A stretch of DNA of 64,000 bases from Ryuthela nishihirai (Eukaryota > Arthropoda > Arachnida > Araneae > Heptathelidae): positions 24,391,801 to 24,455,800 of the forward strand of contig JAWZYU010000019.1 in the NCBI GenBank assembly GCA_038380435.1, written 5' to 3'. Positions within the stretch are counted from its first letter, which is position 1, and each line of letters starts with the position of its first letter. Position numbers and translations under genes: made by a program. The notes below the pieces were generated by a model that was given only the letters and a program-made list of their open reading frames with translations, was not told the origin of the DNA and made no database searches. Of this stretch, positions 10,721-20,640 are shown piece by piece.

Positions 10721-10848
10721 CGTAGGTCGGCTCTATACCCCATGATATCCGCGGTATTCTTGCAAATGTTAGTGGTTCTTTGTGTCTTAGTTCCATAAGA
10801 ATATTTTTTCTTCGAGTTAATTTAATTTTTTGTCAAAAATTTATTTTA

Positions 10849-11150
10849 TTTCGTCCCGAAGTTTCGCTGTGCCATAGGCCGCGTCAGTTCTTTAAGTATA
10901 TGGTCTTCTTCTGAATCTGGAATCATGATGGTGGGTTCTGTACAAGTGCAAATGTTATCCTCTATAACAGTGCTACTTTTGCCACTGCTGGGAGCTACTT
11001 CACTTTGGGAAAGGTCTTTTTTGCAAGACGAATGTTGTTCGATGGGACTGCACGAAACATGAGGGTTATCGTCTTCTAACAGAATACCGTTTTTCACTTT
11101 AAGTCTGGTATGTATTTGGATGGACGGCAAAGAGAAACTAAACAATACGA
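10849..11150 (-). other. Unrecognised open frame, possible exon
   Basis: An open frame of about 99 codons runs on the minus strand. It is Ser- and acidic-rich, with mixed composition and no low-complexity runs, and includes the stretch IMIPDSEEDHILKELTRP. There is no ATG at its start. On the minus strand, TTCTGCTCAG immediately before the frame could serve as a 3' splice site, so an internal or terminal exon is one reading. I do not recognise a domain. No sibling copy occurs elsewhere in the window, unlike most other sequence here. It could equally be a chance frame. Confidence 0.25.
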
Positions 11151-11284
11151 CCTGAGCAGAAGCACCCCTCTTCCTGGATCCAGAAAACCCTACATAACCT
11201 ATCTAATCTAACCGTTAAGCTCTGAAAAGAGCTGTGGAACGTTTTCCTATAAGTTAGGTTTAAAGCTTAGCTAACCTGACTACG

Positions 11285-11443
11285 TGAGATAACAAACCAA
11301 AAGGACGAAAACAGTGATTAACTTCGTATGACTCTTTATTTCAAATTAAAATGGGTAGCATGAGGGGTAAGATAATTGGAAATTTCCCAAATGTTAGATG
11401 CCAGCTCAATAATCTTCTCTGTAGGATTTTAGAATTATTTGCA
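11285..11443. repeat. Fragment of the composite repeat (also at 12.9, 33.8 and 40.6 kb)
   Basis: This ~160-bp piece contains TTTATTTCAAATTAAAATGG, GTAGCATGAGG and TTTCCCAAATGTTAGATGCC. It matches 12925-13075, 33785-33915 and 40620-40750. At its right end it joins abruptly to a Tc1 transposase interior, so it is a junction of two truncated elements. Confidence 0.75.
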
Positions 11444-12300
11444 CTGGTAAGGTGTGAGCTCAGTACGGCTCATCGATGCTAGAAGTGAGCAAAGGCTATC
11501 CCGTATGGTACGAGGCAACAGAATGGATACTGTGGTGCAACTTGACCGTAATTTGAATGCTGGTGTGTCACAACAACACTGTACATCGAACCCTGCTGAA
11601 AATGGGACTGTGCCACTGGCCACTCCGAGTGCCCATGCTAACCTTCGAAAAGTTCACCATCGAAAGCACCTACAATGGGCATGCGAGCATCAAAGGTGGA
11701 CCTTGAATGATTGGAAGAGCGTCTGCTCCGATGAATCATGTTACCTGTTGCACCATGGGGATGGCTGGGTACCCTATGCCTCGTTTACCTAGGGAAATGT
11801 TGGCACCAGGATGCACTGTGGGAGGAAAACAAGCCAGTGGAGTAAGTTTAATGCTTTGGGCAATGTTCTGCTGGACTTCATCTGCCACCTACCTAAACAT
11901 CATTGCAGACCAGGTACATCCTTTCATGACAAAGGTATATCTCTCTAGTATTACCTTCTTTCAGCAGGATAATGACCCATGCCACACTGCCTGGATTGTT
12001 CGAGAATGGTTCGTGGAACATGAACATGTCTTCCATATATTGCCCTGGCCTCCAAATATCCCAGACATCAATCCAATCGAGCATCTGTGGTTTGTGTTGG
12101 AACATCATATCCGATGTGAAAAAACCACGTAAAAACTTACAAGAGTTAAAGGATCTGCTGGTAATGTGTTGGTACCAGAAACGACAAGACACCTTTAGAA
12201 ATACTATAACGTCCATGCCTCGCCTGGCAAGATCTGTTTTGGTGGCACGTAGAGGACCAACAATCATATTAGGCAGGTGGTTATAATGTTTTGGCTTTCC
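11444..12300 (+). pseudogene. Tc1-A transposase remnant, 5'-truncated
   Basis: This encodes the middle and C-terminal part of a Tc1-type DDE transposase, the nuclear enzyme that cuts and pastes Tc1/mariner DNA. Catalytic landmarks are SDESCYLLH (first Asp region), FFQQDNDPCHTAW (second Asp) and IPDINPIEHLWF (Glu). The reading is spread over at least three frames with shifts near 11780 and 12130. The N-terminal DNA-binding domains and 5' inverted repeat are missing. The 3' end keeps TATAATGTTTTGGCTTTCCG, matching the terminal repeat of the more complete copy at 50059-51280. Non-functional. Confidence 0.88.
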
Positions 12301-12329
12301 GTTGTATATGTTGTATGCCCTTAGCGATT

Positions 12330-12405
12330 GACTTTCATCTGTTTCTCAGCAGCTGTCCACTCCAGTCCTTGTCACTGGCCATTTAGCTTATTTGGTGCAA
12401 AAATA
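12330..12405 (+). mobile_element. SINE-A tail fragment
   Basis: A decayed piece of the SINE-A tail is visible: CATCTGTTTCTCAGCAGCTG, a gap, then CACTGGCCATTTAGCTTATT and TGGTGCAAAAATAG. Head and body are absent. Confidence 0.6.
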
Positions 12406-12491
12406 GAAATTCTACATTAAATTTAATCAATACATAAAGATCCCATAAGCAAAAGCTTGACAACCTGCTGTAACAGATAATTACATTTGTA

Positions 12492-12593
12492 CAGTCGCTC
12501 AAAAAATTATCCGAACGCTATGGTAGATTACAGAATTCATAAAAATATCGGGCAACGATTTCTTTACAAATTAGTGATCTGATAAACGAAGGT
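12492..12593 (+). mobile_element. Palindromic MITE, left half only
   Basis: It starts TACAGTCGCTCAAAAAA and runs through ATCCGAACGCTATGGT, GATTACAGAATTCA, GGCAACGATTTC and ATTAGTGATCTG to AACGAAGGTC, the palindrome centre. It is cut there and joined to gypsy-derived sequence, so the composite repeat or a deletion removed its right arm. Confidence 0.8.
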
Positions 12594-12830
12594 CTCCCAG
12601 ATTGAAGCCCAGGGACAGACAAGAACATCCCATTGCCTTTACTTTGAAGAAGCTCACGGAACCCAGCAGAAATGTGGTGGTGGTGTGTATGTATGAAGGG
12701 GCGGCTAGATAAATTTTTGATCTTGTTATATGGATCCCAGGTCGAGATTCTTTCAGACCATAACCTGCTTAAGTACCTCATAGCTGTCGCAAATATTGAG
12801 CAGCAAAATAGCAGAGATTGACATTTGTCA
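12594..12830 (+). pseudogene. Ty3/gypsy pol fragment (RNase H region)
   Basis: Pieces of the RNase H domain of a Ty3/gypsy retrotransposon are recognisable across frames: an IAFTLKKLTEPSRN-like phrase near 12640 and VEILSDHNLLKYLI near 12740. Unit A has the same segment at about 33350-33600. A GTGGTGGTGTG run and stops interrupt it. The reverse transcriptase part present in A and B is missing here. Confidence 0.7.
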
Positions 12831-14030
12831 TTAATCAGTATGATGCAACCTGCGATTTCGGATTACCAAGGGAAATATTTGGGAAGGGGGGCTGACACAA
12901 GCGCAGTGCCCTTCAATGTGTTGATGAGCCAAGAAAAAGACGAAAACAGTGATTTAATTTCGTATCACTTTTTATTTCATATTAAAATGGGTAGCATTAG
13001 GCGTAGGATAATCGAAAATTTCCCAAATGCTAGATGCCAGCTCAATAATGTTCTCAGTAGGATTTAAAATTATTTGCAAAATAAAAATCGCAAATGTCTG
13101 TAAACAAATAAGGGATGTTCATATTAATAGCGGATAAAGTAAAGCATTTCAAACTAATCGAAGGGTCAGGAAAAACAAATGACAATATTAAATATGTTTC
13201 TACCAATCCATCTAAAGTATGCATTTTCCTTATTTTTCTTTAAATATAATTATACGCTATTATTCAAAGTCTATTCAATTCGTTAACCAACATCTCTCCG
13301 TTCCATTTCATTCTGTAGACTTCGTGATTTGCACGACTGAAATTTCACATATTTAATTCAAGTTTTTTATGCAACAGCCGAGTAATTTTTTCAAATTGTT
13401 TGCTCTGTCAGCAGAAAGATCGCTTCATTTTTATAAAATGTTTTTTTCTTTTAATTTGTGACTTTATCCAAGTGCATTTTTTTCTATTTAAAATATCATC
13501 ATTGAATTTTCAAATTAGCTTTTTCTCATTATCGAAAGTCATTTTTCCCTTAGGTCATCTATCAATAATGCAGTAATGTTTGCACACGTTTCTGCAGATT
13601 TTATCTACTGTCCGTGGTAATATAAATATTTATCACGGATAGACCAGCGCACACCCTTTCAGAATACTAGTAAGGGTAAGAGGGTGTCTAAAAATATTTA
13701 ACATATTTAGCGAATTTTACAGACTTGTAAAACGGAGTCGGATGTTTAATACTATATTAATCCAGTCTTTGCACCCCCCGCCTTGCATTTTTCCAGCTAG
13801 ATGGTGTTTCTTGCCCCCACTCCCTCCCATTCGATGTTTTGTAAATACGGCCCGGTATTATTGTGACGTCTTATAATGCATCCGATGTTACTTTATGTGT
13901 AACCCGATAGGATATGTTATATTCAATCCATCCTTTCCGTTAATAAACATCTTTTTCAAATGATTGCTACGATTTTTGACTTCTTACAACGCATCGTATG
14001 GATGCGTTCGGGATTCACACGATTCATACG

Positions 14031-14058
14031 ATCCATACGATGGATACATCGTATGGAT
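14031..14058. repeat. Perfect 12-bp inverted repeat in a CATCGTATGGATGC cluster
   Basis: ATCCATACGATG and CATCGTATGGAT face each other across the 4-base loop GATA. The surrounding 13990-14085 has three copies of GCATCGTATGGATGC-like sequence. Units A and B have only one related copy, so the cluster expanded locally in copy C. Confidence 0.8.
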
Positions 14059-14776
14059 GCATCGTATGGATGCGTTCGGGTACCCTAAATGCAGTGATTA
14101 AACGAAACATTTCTTATTTGTAGTTAACAAGATTGAAAACATTGTGGTGGTTAGACAAGGAGTAAAGAAAATTCTTTGGGCCATTGGCATAGTCACTGTA
14201 TCGAGTCTAAACAGATCGAAAGGCCGTTCACCAATATGAATATCAGCAAGAGGGAAAATACAAGCAGGATAGCAGAAATTATTAATGTTTTTCCTTAAAA
14301 ACGATGTAATCACTATTGTTCACGGATTAGTCTGAAATGTAAACTCTGGATTTGAACATGCGCCTTTAGCCCTGTATAAGCGGAGCATGATAGCGATGAT
14401 GAGAGAACAATTGAGGATTCTCAAGCTACATATCCAGCATCATCCATCACATAATTATCTCCCAAATCCATCTGCAATCAAAACAATTCGTCAATTTCAT
14501 TCTTAATATAAAGGTTTTGCATTTGAATCCTTTAAATTATATTTTGTTCTATGAATTTTACACGGAAGAGCGACAATTTGGTGGAAGTCAACTGGGTGGA
14601 TAACAACTGGAAGTGTGACAATTGGGTTGATACGACAATTGGATGGACAACTGGATGGAACACAATTGGGAGAATATGACAATTGGTTTGAAATAAATAA
14701 ATTAGGAGAAATAGCAATTATCCATGTGAAAAAGTATTACTGCCATGGCGGGAATCGAACCCGGAACAATCTAGAT

Positions 14777-16119
14777 TTAGGGTTCTGAACGTGGGGTACG
14801 TGTATCCCTTGGAGGGAGGCGGTAAAATTTTTTGCGATACGCTGTGAGAGCTCAAAAGTCGATTACCCAGTGAAAGGTTTATAATTTTATAAGATTATTA
14901 AATTGTCTATGTCATTTTTTGTGTTTATCGATATATGCAATTTATGAATACATAAATTAATGTATATATATATATGTTTTGTTTTATTCCCATTGTTACA
15001 CTATAACTGTAGTTTTATCTATCTATACAAGGAGTACGCCAGTTACATACACATTTCCAGGGGGTACGTGAAGCATAAAAGGTTGAGAACCACTGATATA
15101 TATGTTTTATTTTATTCCCATTGTTATACTATAACTATAGTGTTATCTATCTATACAAGGGGTACGCCAGTTACATACACATTTCCAGGGGGTACGTGAA
15201 GCATAAAAGGTTGAGAACCACTGATATATATGTTTTATTTTATTCCCATTGTTATACATTAACTATAGTGTTATCTATCTATACAAGGGGTACGCCAGTT
15301 ACATACACATTTCCAGGGGGTACGTGAAGTATAAAAGGTTGAGAACCACTGATATATATGTTTTATTTTATTCCCATTGTTATACTATAACTATAGTGTT
15401 ATCTATCTATACAAGGGGTACGCCAGTTACATACACATTTCCAGGGGGTACGTGAAGCATAAAAGGTTGAGAACCACTGATATATATGTTTTATTTTATT
15501 CCCATTGTTATACTATTACTATAGTTTTTTCTTTCTATTCAAGGGGTACGCCAGTTACATACACATTTCCAGGGGGTACGTGAAGCATAAAAGGTTGAGA
15601 ACCACTGATATATATGTTTTATTTTATTCCCATTGTTATACTATAACTATAGTGTTATCTATCTACACAAGGGGTACGCCAATTACATACACATTTCCAG
15701 GGGGTACGTGAAGCATAAAAGGTTGAGAACCACTGATATATATGTTTTATTTTATTCCCATTGTTATACCATAACTATAGTTTTATCTTTCTATACAAGG
15801 GGTACGCCAGTTACATACACATTTCCAGGGGGTACGTGAAGCATAAAAGGTTGAGAACCACTGATATATATGTTTTATTTTATTCCCATTGTTATACTAT
15901 AACTATAGTGTTATCTATCTATACAAGGGGTACGCCAGTTACATACACATTTCCAGGGGGTACGTGAAGCATAAAAGGTTGAGAACCACTGATATATATG
16001 TTTTATTTTATTCCCATTGTTACACTATAACTATAGTGTTATCTATCTATACAAGGGGTACGCCAGTTACATGCACATTTCCAGGGGGTACGTGAAGCAT
16101 AAAAATTTGAGAACCACAG
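14777..16119. mobile_element. Non-autonomous hAT-like element with an internal satellite
   Basis: The left end reads TTAGGGTTCTGAACGTGGGG and the right end, inverted, CTGTGGTTCTCAA, matching the hAT-type terminal consensus CAGNGGTTCTCAAC. The flanks ATCTAGAT (14769-14776) and CTCTAGAT (16120-16127) are an 8-bp target duplication with one difference, as expected for hAT. The interior has no transposase. It consists of about 190 bp of unique sequence and nine 128-bp tandem units. Each unit carries a copy of the right-terminal region (GGTACGTGAAGCATAAAAGG then TTGAGAACCACTG), so the array grew out of the element's own end. Confidence 0.82.
14966..16119. repeat. 128-bp tandem repeat, nine units
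   Basis: Units start near 14966, 15094, 15222, 15350, 15478, 15606, 15734, 15862 and 15990. Each has GATATATATGTTTTATTTTA, CCCATTGTTATACTATAACT, a TCTATCTATACAAGGGGTAC block, CATACACATTTCCAGGG and GTTGAGAACCACTG. Units differ by only a few bases, mainly in the TATAACTATAGTGTTATC part, so amplification is recent compared with most of the window. Confidence 0.97.
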
Positions 16120-17126
16120 CTCTAGATACTGCCAGAGCGCTCTACCATTAAAACCACGCGTCAGAGGAATATTCGCTTCCGTGATAACTTATAAATCTTT
16201 CACTGAAATGTGGCGGACCTTGCGCCATCTATACTTCATGAGAGGAAACTTATTTTCCAATTGTTGCCAATGATTTAGATTAAAATGAGGGGCTTAGGCG
16301 TTCTGACCGAAATAATTCTAAATTACATGAACGCACCGTAGTATTTGTATCTATTCTCTTTAATTCTTTTTTCTATATAGGTTTTGGCAGAATTTTTACG
16401 AAGTCTGTCTCTTCTAAACGTGGAAAACGTAAAATGAAAGAAATGCCGTACTGCAAAACAAAGATTCATAGGATAATCTGCTTTACTCACTAATACAACC
16501 CTGATTAAAAGAAATTTTCAAAAACATTTTTATAAAAGAAACAATTGGAAACAATTGAATGTATCATAATAAATCCAAACAGCCAATATCGAGAATTTTT
16601 CTGACTAATACGATTTTCATTAAAACGGAATTTTAAAATTTCGTCCGATTCTATTGGTTTTAAGTGAAACAATCTCAAATAAAAGGATTTACGATGCATA
16701 AGACTACCAGTATTCCCTTTAGTCAATAAAATAAATATTTTAAAGATCCTTTACTTCTAATAGAAGCATTTGAAAATTTATGAAATGTGTTACAGAAATC
16801 GAAACAGGCGATATTGAGAATTGTTCTTGCTCATCCATTCTCGGTTATAACGCACTTTTATATTATTTCCTGCAACCACTAAATGAAGGAAAGTGAAACC
16901 AAATAACGCAGTACAGGAAAACCAAACAGAAAAAAAAAATCAACATGCTCACTAAACCCGACATTCAATGGAACGATTTTTACTTCCAATGAATCTTTTT
17001 CCTTCATTGAATCTTTCATTGAAACTTTCCTAAAGATTCTTTTTTTATTTTCAAAAGAAAAGAAAGGGAAATCAAGGATGTCAAGCAGGAAATTGAAACT
17101 GCCAATATATACACACCGTCCACTGA

Positions 17127-17770
17127 ATTAGTATTTTTAAAAGTTTAATTTAAATATTTTTATATTAATTTTATATTTATATATAATAATTAAAAATATA
17201 AAAATTTAAAACAATACCACAGTTTTTGCCGCCCTATGTCTCCCGTGATATTCGTTCGCACGGTCCAAATTCCTGCACAACGTCCCCCGTGTGGCCAGGT
17301 GATTGGTTTAAAATTGGGTTCTCACTTGGCCCGTGGCTTCGTTTCTACACAAATTGTGATAGCTCGTGTATCAATTTTAATATGTATATTCTTATTTTCT
17401 CTTCACTAAAGGTTAGTTTTGTGAGTATCCGCCCCCCGACATTTTATCACAGTTTGAACACGAAGAAATTCCCGGTGTTGCAAAGGTCAATGCTGACTCG
17501 GTGCGCGCTCTCAGAGCCCGTGACAAACGATCGAGATATTTATTTCGTCAGATTTTGTCATTTTTAATTACCGACGTACTTCACCGAAAGGTCCCAAATT
17601 TCGTATGCTGGTTTCACCTGCCAGACCCCATGATTGTTTAGGAAATCAGGTCCCTAGCTGCAATGGAACGCCTCAATAATGCTTTTCGAAATGTGGGGAA
17701 TCTGGCAATGGCAGCAGATTTTAATGCTATTTTAAATTTTACTTTCAGAGTTATAAAAAAAATAAATAAA
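17127..17770. other. Unclassified sequence, no gene supported
   Basis: It begins AT-rich, then becomes more balanced from 17220 to 17640. An open frame of 113 codons (17226-17567, +) has no recognisable motif and no splice-site support. I see no repeat partner in the window. It ends in AAAAAAATAAATAAATA, the A/T-rich tail side of SINE-B. Confidence 0.45.
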
Positions 17771-17972
17771 TACCCCCTCAAGCAGCTGCTTGCCACAGAG
17801 GTCTGACAGGAGCCTGTCAGTTTATATGCCACAGTAGAAGGTCTGTGAGGATGGCAGGACCTCAGCAGAAAAACGACACATACATCCATGCCTTACCCGG
17901 GACTCGAACCCACCCAGATCCCTTAGATCAATAGCCAAGCGCGCTAACCACTCGGTCATGGGACGGCTAAGG
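17771..17972 (-). mobile_element. SINE-B, tRNA-derived, full length
   Basis: On the minus strand it begins CCGTCCCATGACCGAGTGGT (box A region) and has box B GGTTCGAGTCCCGGG. The body reads TCGTTTTTCTGCTGAGGTCC and GCCATCCTCACAGACC. The 3' end is GACCTCTGTGGCAAGCAG followed by CTGCTTGAGGGGGTATTTA. That last block resembles the 3' end of the RTE LINE (GACCTCCGTAGCCCATGG, CTGCTTGAGG), identical at both edges, so SINE-B probably borrows RTE machinery. Length is about 200 bp. A second copy was split by the RTE element at 51663-55240. Confidence 0.85.
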
Positions 17973-18913
17973 GAGCAGTAAATGGCAACAATAGTTTCGA
18001 TAGTGATTCTCGTTTCCCATGGGAATAGCATGGTAAATAGTTTTGATTTTAGCAAGCCCCCCTTTTGGACTTTCGACCTGTAATTTGGCACTGCAATCCA
18101 GACTACAACCAGAAACATTCTCTAAAAATTTAAAGCCTGTACATTGATTTCCCGATGAGTTATGGCTGCCACATACAGATACACACAGAGAGAGACATCT
18201 CCTTTTATTATATAGATTCATGCTCGTTACAAGGATGAATTGAAATAAATAACCCATAAAATATCTGCAGGAAAGAATAAGAATATTCCATGAATATAAA
18301 TTAAATTTAAAACAATGCCGTTGTAAAACTCGAGAGATTTTAGTGGGGGTTTCATTGTAGTGATTCATTTTGTTAGAATCTTAGTTGAAGTTCTCTTAGT
18401 GTTACAGCGTCAGAAAGAAGGTTCGATTTATTATCACTCTTAATGATGATGTAAATCAGGCCTGGCCAATTCACAACTGATTACAGAAGCACTTGCGGCT
18501 CATGAAACAAATCTTTAATATGCTGAATATGCTCATTTCGCCCTATTTCTTTTACCAAATATTTTTAGCTGCATAACTAAATGATTTAGCAATTCAGAGT
18601 ACTCATTCAAAGTGTATATTTATATTTTTTTAATCAATGTATTTCCTTGATTCTTTGGCAATATGAGCATGTTCGCAAAATCATATAGCTAAGCAGATAA
18701 TTTTTCCTGAGGTCATTTAAACTTAATTTTTATTTTTAATGGCTGGTTCAGTTTCGAAAACAAATTATGCTCTTGGAGATTAGTTGTTACTCTTATGCTA
18801 ATTATTATCGTCGTTAACTGATTTATTGATCTGTTAATAAATTATCGCTATTTTATGTTAAATAATTATATTTTTTCTCATTCTTAAAATTTGTTTTGAA
18901 TTCACTCTTTGTG
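17973..18913. other. AT-rich sequence with possible old element ends
   Basis: No gene is seen. A TCAGGCCTGGCCAATTCAC phrase near 18457 and a TGCGGCTCATGAAAC phrase near 18492 resemble decayed hAT-type ends, but I find no matching partner. Another phrase, CATCTCCTTTTATTATATAG near 18198, has a repeat-like look but no second copy in the window. Confidence 0.35.
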
Positions 18914-19400
18914 CAGTAGCTCAAAAAAGTATCCGAACGCTATGGTTGCTTACAGAATTCAGAAAAAATATCTGGCAATGGTTTTTTTAGAAATTAGTGA
19001 TCCGGCAACCTTCGTGTACGTACAGTCGCTCAAATAAATATCCGAACACTATGGTTGATTACAGAATTCAGAAAAAATATCTGACAACGATTATTTTCGA
19101 AATTAGTGATCTGGCAACCTTGTGTACCTACAGTCGATCAAAAAATATCCGAATACTATGGTTGATTACTTCGAGTACGTACATGAAGGTTGCCAGACCA
19201 CTAATTTCTAAAAAAATCGTTGTCAGATAATTTTTCTGAATTCTGTAATCAACCATAGTGTTCGGATATTTATTTGAGCGACTGTACGTACAGGAAGGTT
19301 TACGTACAGGAAGGTTTAAAAAAATCGTTGCCACATATTTTTTCTGAATTCTGAAATCAACAGTAGTGATGGGATATTTTTTTGAGTGACTATACTCGAG
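18914..19400. mobile_element. Nested cluster of palindromic MITEs
   Basis: Reading left to right there are two left arms (18914-19018 and 19022-19125), a third partial left arm (19130-19168), and two right arms (19182-19290 and about 19300-19395). The arms use the family motifs CAGTCGCTCAAA, CAGAATTCAGAAAAAATATC, ATTAGTGATCTGGCAACCTT and their inverses. Junctions fall at the GTACGTAC palindrome centre, which contains TA, the Tc1/mariner target. This pattern is what successive insertions into the centre of an older copy would give. Confidence 0.82.
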
Positions 19401-19660
19401 CCTGAGAAACCATATAACGACTTTGAGGTGCCTCAAATATGACATCATTTGCATGTATCAAAGTACTGGAGAATCAATTTGAGAAAACTGATTCTCTAAT
19501 ACTGGGTTCGAGCCCCGGATAAGGAACAGATGTTTGTGTTGTCTTTTTGCTAAGTTAGTTGAATACTTGTGTTTTGGAATTTGAAACATGTCTTCGTATC
19601 ATATATATAATACACATGATTTCGTATCTTCAAATTGGCACCGTCCTCTATGAGAATTAA

Positions 19661-20512
19661 CGAGTTCCAGTTGGGTCGGCGTTGAGATTTATCTCCGCAA
19701 AAACTCCCCGCCCTGCACACGGTTAATAGGGGACAGCGATGGGCTTAGAAAGGACGCCGTCCGTCGGATGGTAGATAAAGTCGTGGCCCCGTAAGCGGGA
19801 GAGCCATACCCTGTGCACGTTAAAGAACATGCTGGATGGCCTTTACAGGAGGATACCATCTGTCTCCCAACAGTTGTTCCAGTGGGTTCCCTCACCTAAC
19901 TTTCTCTGAGCCTTCGGGTCCTTGTGACCTGGCAAATTAGCCCACTGTGTGCAAAAACATTGTCGCTCAGAGCTAAAACAACTCAACGTTAAAGCACACG
20001 CTGGATGGCCTTCACGGGAGGATACCATCTGTCTCCCAACAGCTGTTCCAGTGAGTCCTCTCCCCAAACCTTATCTGAGCTTTCGGCGTCGTTGTGACCT
20101 GCCCATTTAGCCCATTGTGTGCCAAAACTCTGCTGCTCAGAGGTAACACAACTCAACGTTAAAAATCACGCTGGATGGCCTTGACGGTAGGCTACCATCT
20201 GTCCCCCAACAGCTGTTCCAGTGTCTCCCTCACCCAACTTTCTCTGAGCCTTCGGGTCCTTGTGACCTGGCCATTTAGTCCATTGTGTGCAAAAACAGTG
20301 TCGCTCAGAGCTAAAACAACTCAACGTTGAAGAACACACTGGATGGCCTTGAAAGCGAGGCTACCATCTGACTCCCAACAGCTGTTCCAGTGGCTTCCAA
20401 CAGCTGTCCCCTCCCCCAACCTTGTCTGAGTCTTCGGGGTCCTTGTGACCTGGCCATTTAGCCCATTATGTGAAAAAAAAGTGCCGCTCAGAGGTAAAAC
20501 AACCCAACCCAC
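19661..20512 (+). repeat. Headless SINE-A with a four-unit tail array
   Basis: It starts inside the head at CGAGTTCCAGTTGGGTCGGC and passes through the body (GTTGAGATTTATCTCCGC, GTGGCCCCGTAAGCGGGAGA, CCATACCCTGTGCACG). It then has four tail units, each introduced by AACGTTAAAGAACACGCTGG-like sequence near 19818, 19987, 20157 and 20325. The fourth unit contains an internal duplication of a GTTCCAGTGG/CAACAGCTG segment. Unit lead-ins differ from those of the array at 5643-7262, so the two arrays arose separately. 19401-19660 holds nothing I can name. Confidence 0.85.
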
Positions 20513-20619
20513 TGAATCGAGTCAAAACTGATCGAAAGTCCGTTTCACAATATAATTTTTTCTTCCGAATTTGTGATCTACAAAACCATCCTGAAAAATA
20601 TGTAATATTTATATAAATA

Positions 20620-20640
20620 TATTTTCTTTCTCTTTTTCAG
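20620..20640 (+). promoter_or_regulatory. Candidate 3' splice site
   Basis: ATTTTCTTTCTCTTTTTCAG at 20621-20640 is a strong pyrimidine tract ending in CAG, the textbook 3' splice-site form. It lies exactly where an open frame of 126 codons begins. T-rich tracts are common here, so on its own this is weak evidence. Confidence 0.4.

Larger units (their letters stand above)
14740..16164 (-). pseudogene. tRNA-like sequence split by a hAT element
   Basis: Pieces 14740-14776 and 16128-16164 join into a 74-nt sequence. On the minus strand it has a box A-like TAATGGTAGAGCGC and a T-arm/box B GGGTTCGATTCCCGCC. The uninterrupted versions at 35321-35395 and 42147-42221 are 75 nt. Removing the hAT element and one copy of the target duplication restores the tRNA length, which supports both calls. 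Isotype is not clear and the anticodon stem is poor, so I treat it as a tRNA pseudogene or an old tRNA-derived repeat. Confidence 0.6.
12594..17126. repeat. Composite repeat, copy C (diverged sibling of duplicated units A and B)
   Basis: Apart from the hAT element at 14777-16119, this segment is colinear with 33353-36393 of unit A and the matching part of unit B. It carries, in order, gypsy RNase H-region debris, the TTTATTTCA..AAAATGGGTAGC block, poly-C/TTTCTTGCCCC blocks, an inverted CATACGATG repeat, a degenerate ACAATTGGGTGG repeat (about 14570-14695), a tRNA-like sequence, and AT-rich sequence ending TACACACCGTCCACTGAATT. It is visibly more diverged from A and B than they are from each other, so this copy is older. 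Confidence 0.88.

Noticed and set aside
14098..14313. Minus-strand frame (FLRKNINNFCYPACIF..) present in copy C and in units A and B
   Set aside because: Its recurrence comes from duplication of the whole composite repeat. The three versions differ by frame-affecting and radical changes, so there is no sign of protein-level constraint.
14960..16095. Series of near-identical 68-codon open frames (LYKGYASYIHISRG..)
   Set aside because: They are produced by a 128-bp tandem array read in one direction; each frame spans two units. No start context, no family and a transposon-end origin argue against a protein.
18457..18520. hAT-type terminal repeat (CAGGCCTGGCCAA)
   Set aside because: No inverted partner or 8-bp duplication was found within 1 kb, so a single motif is not enough.
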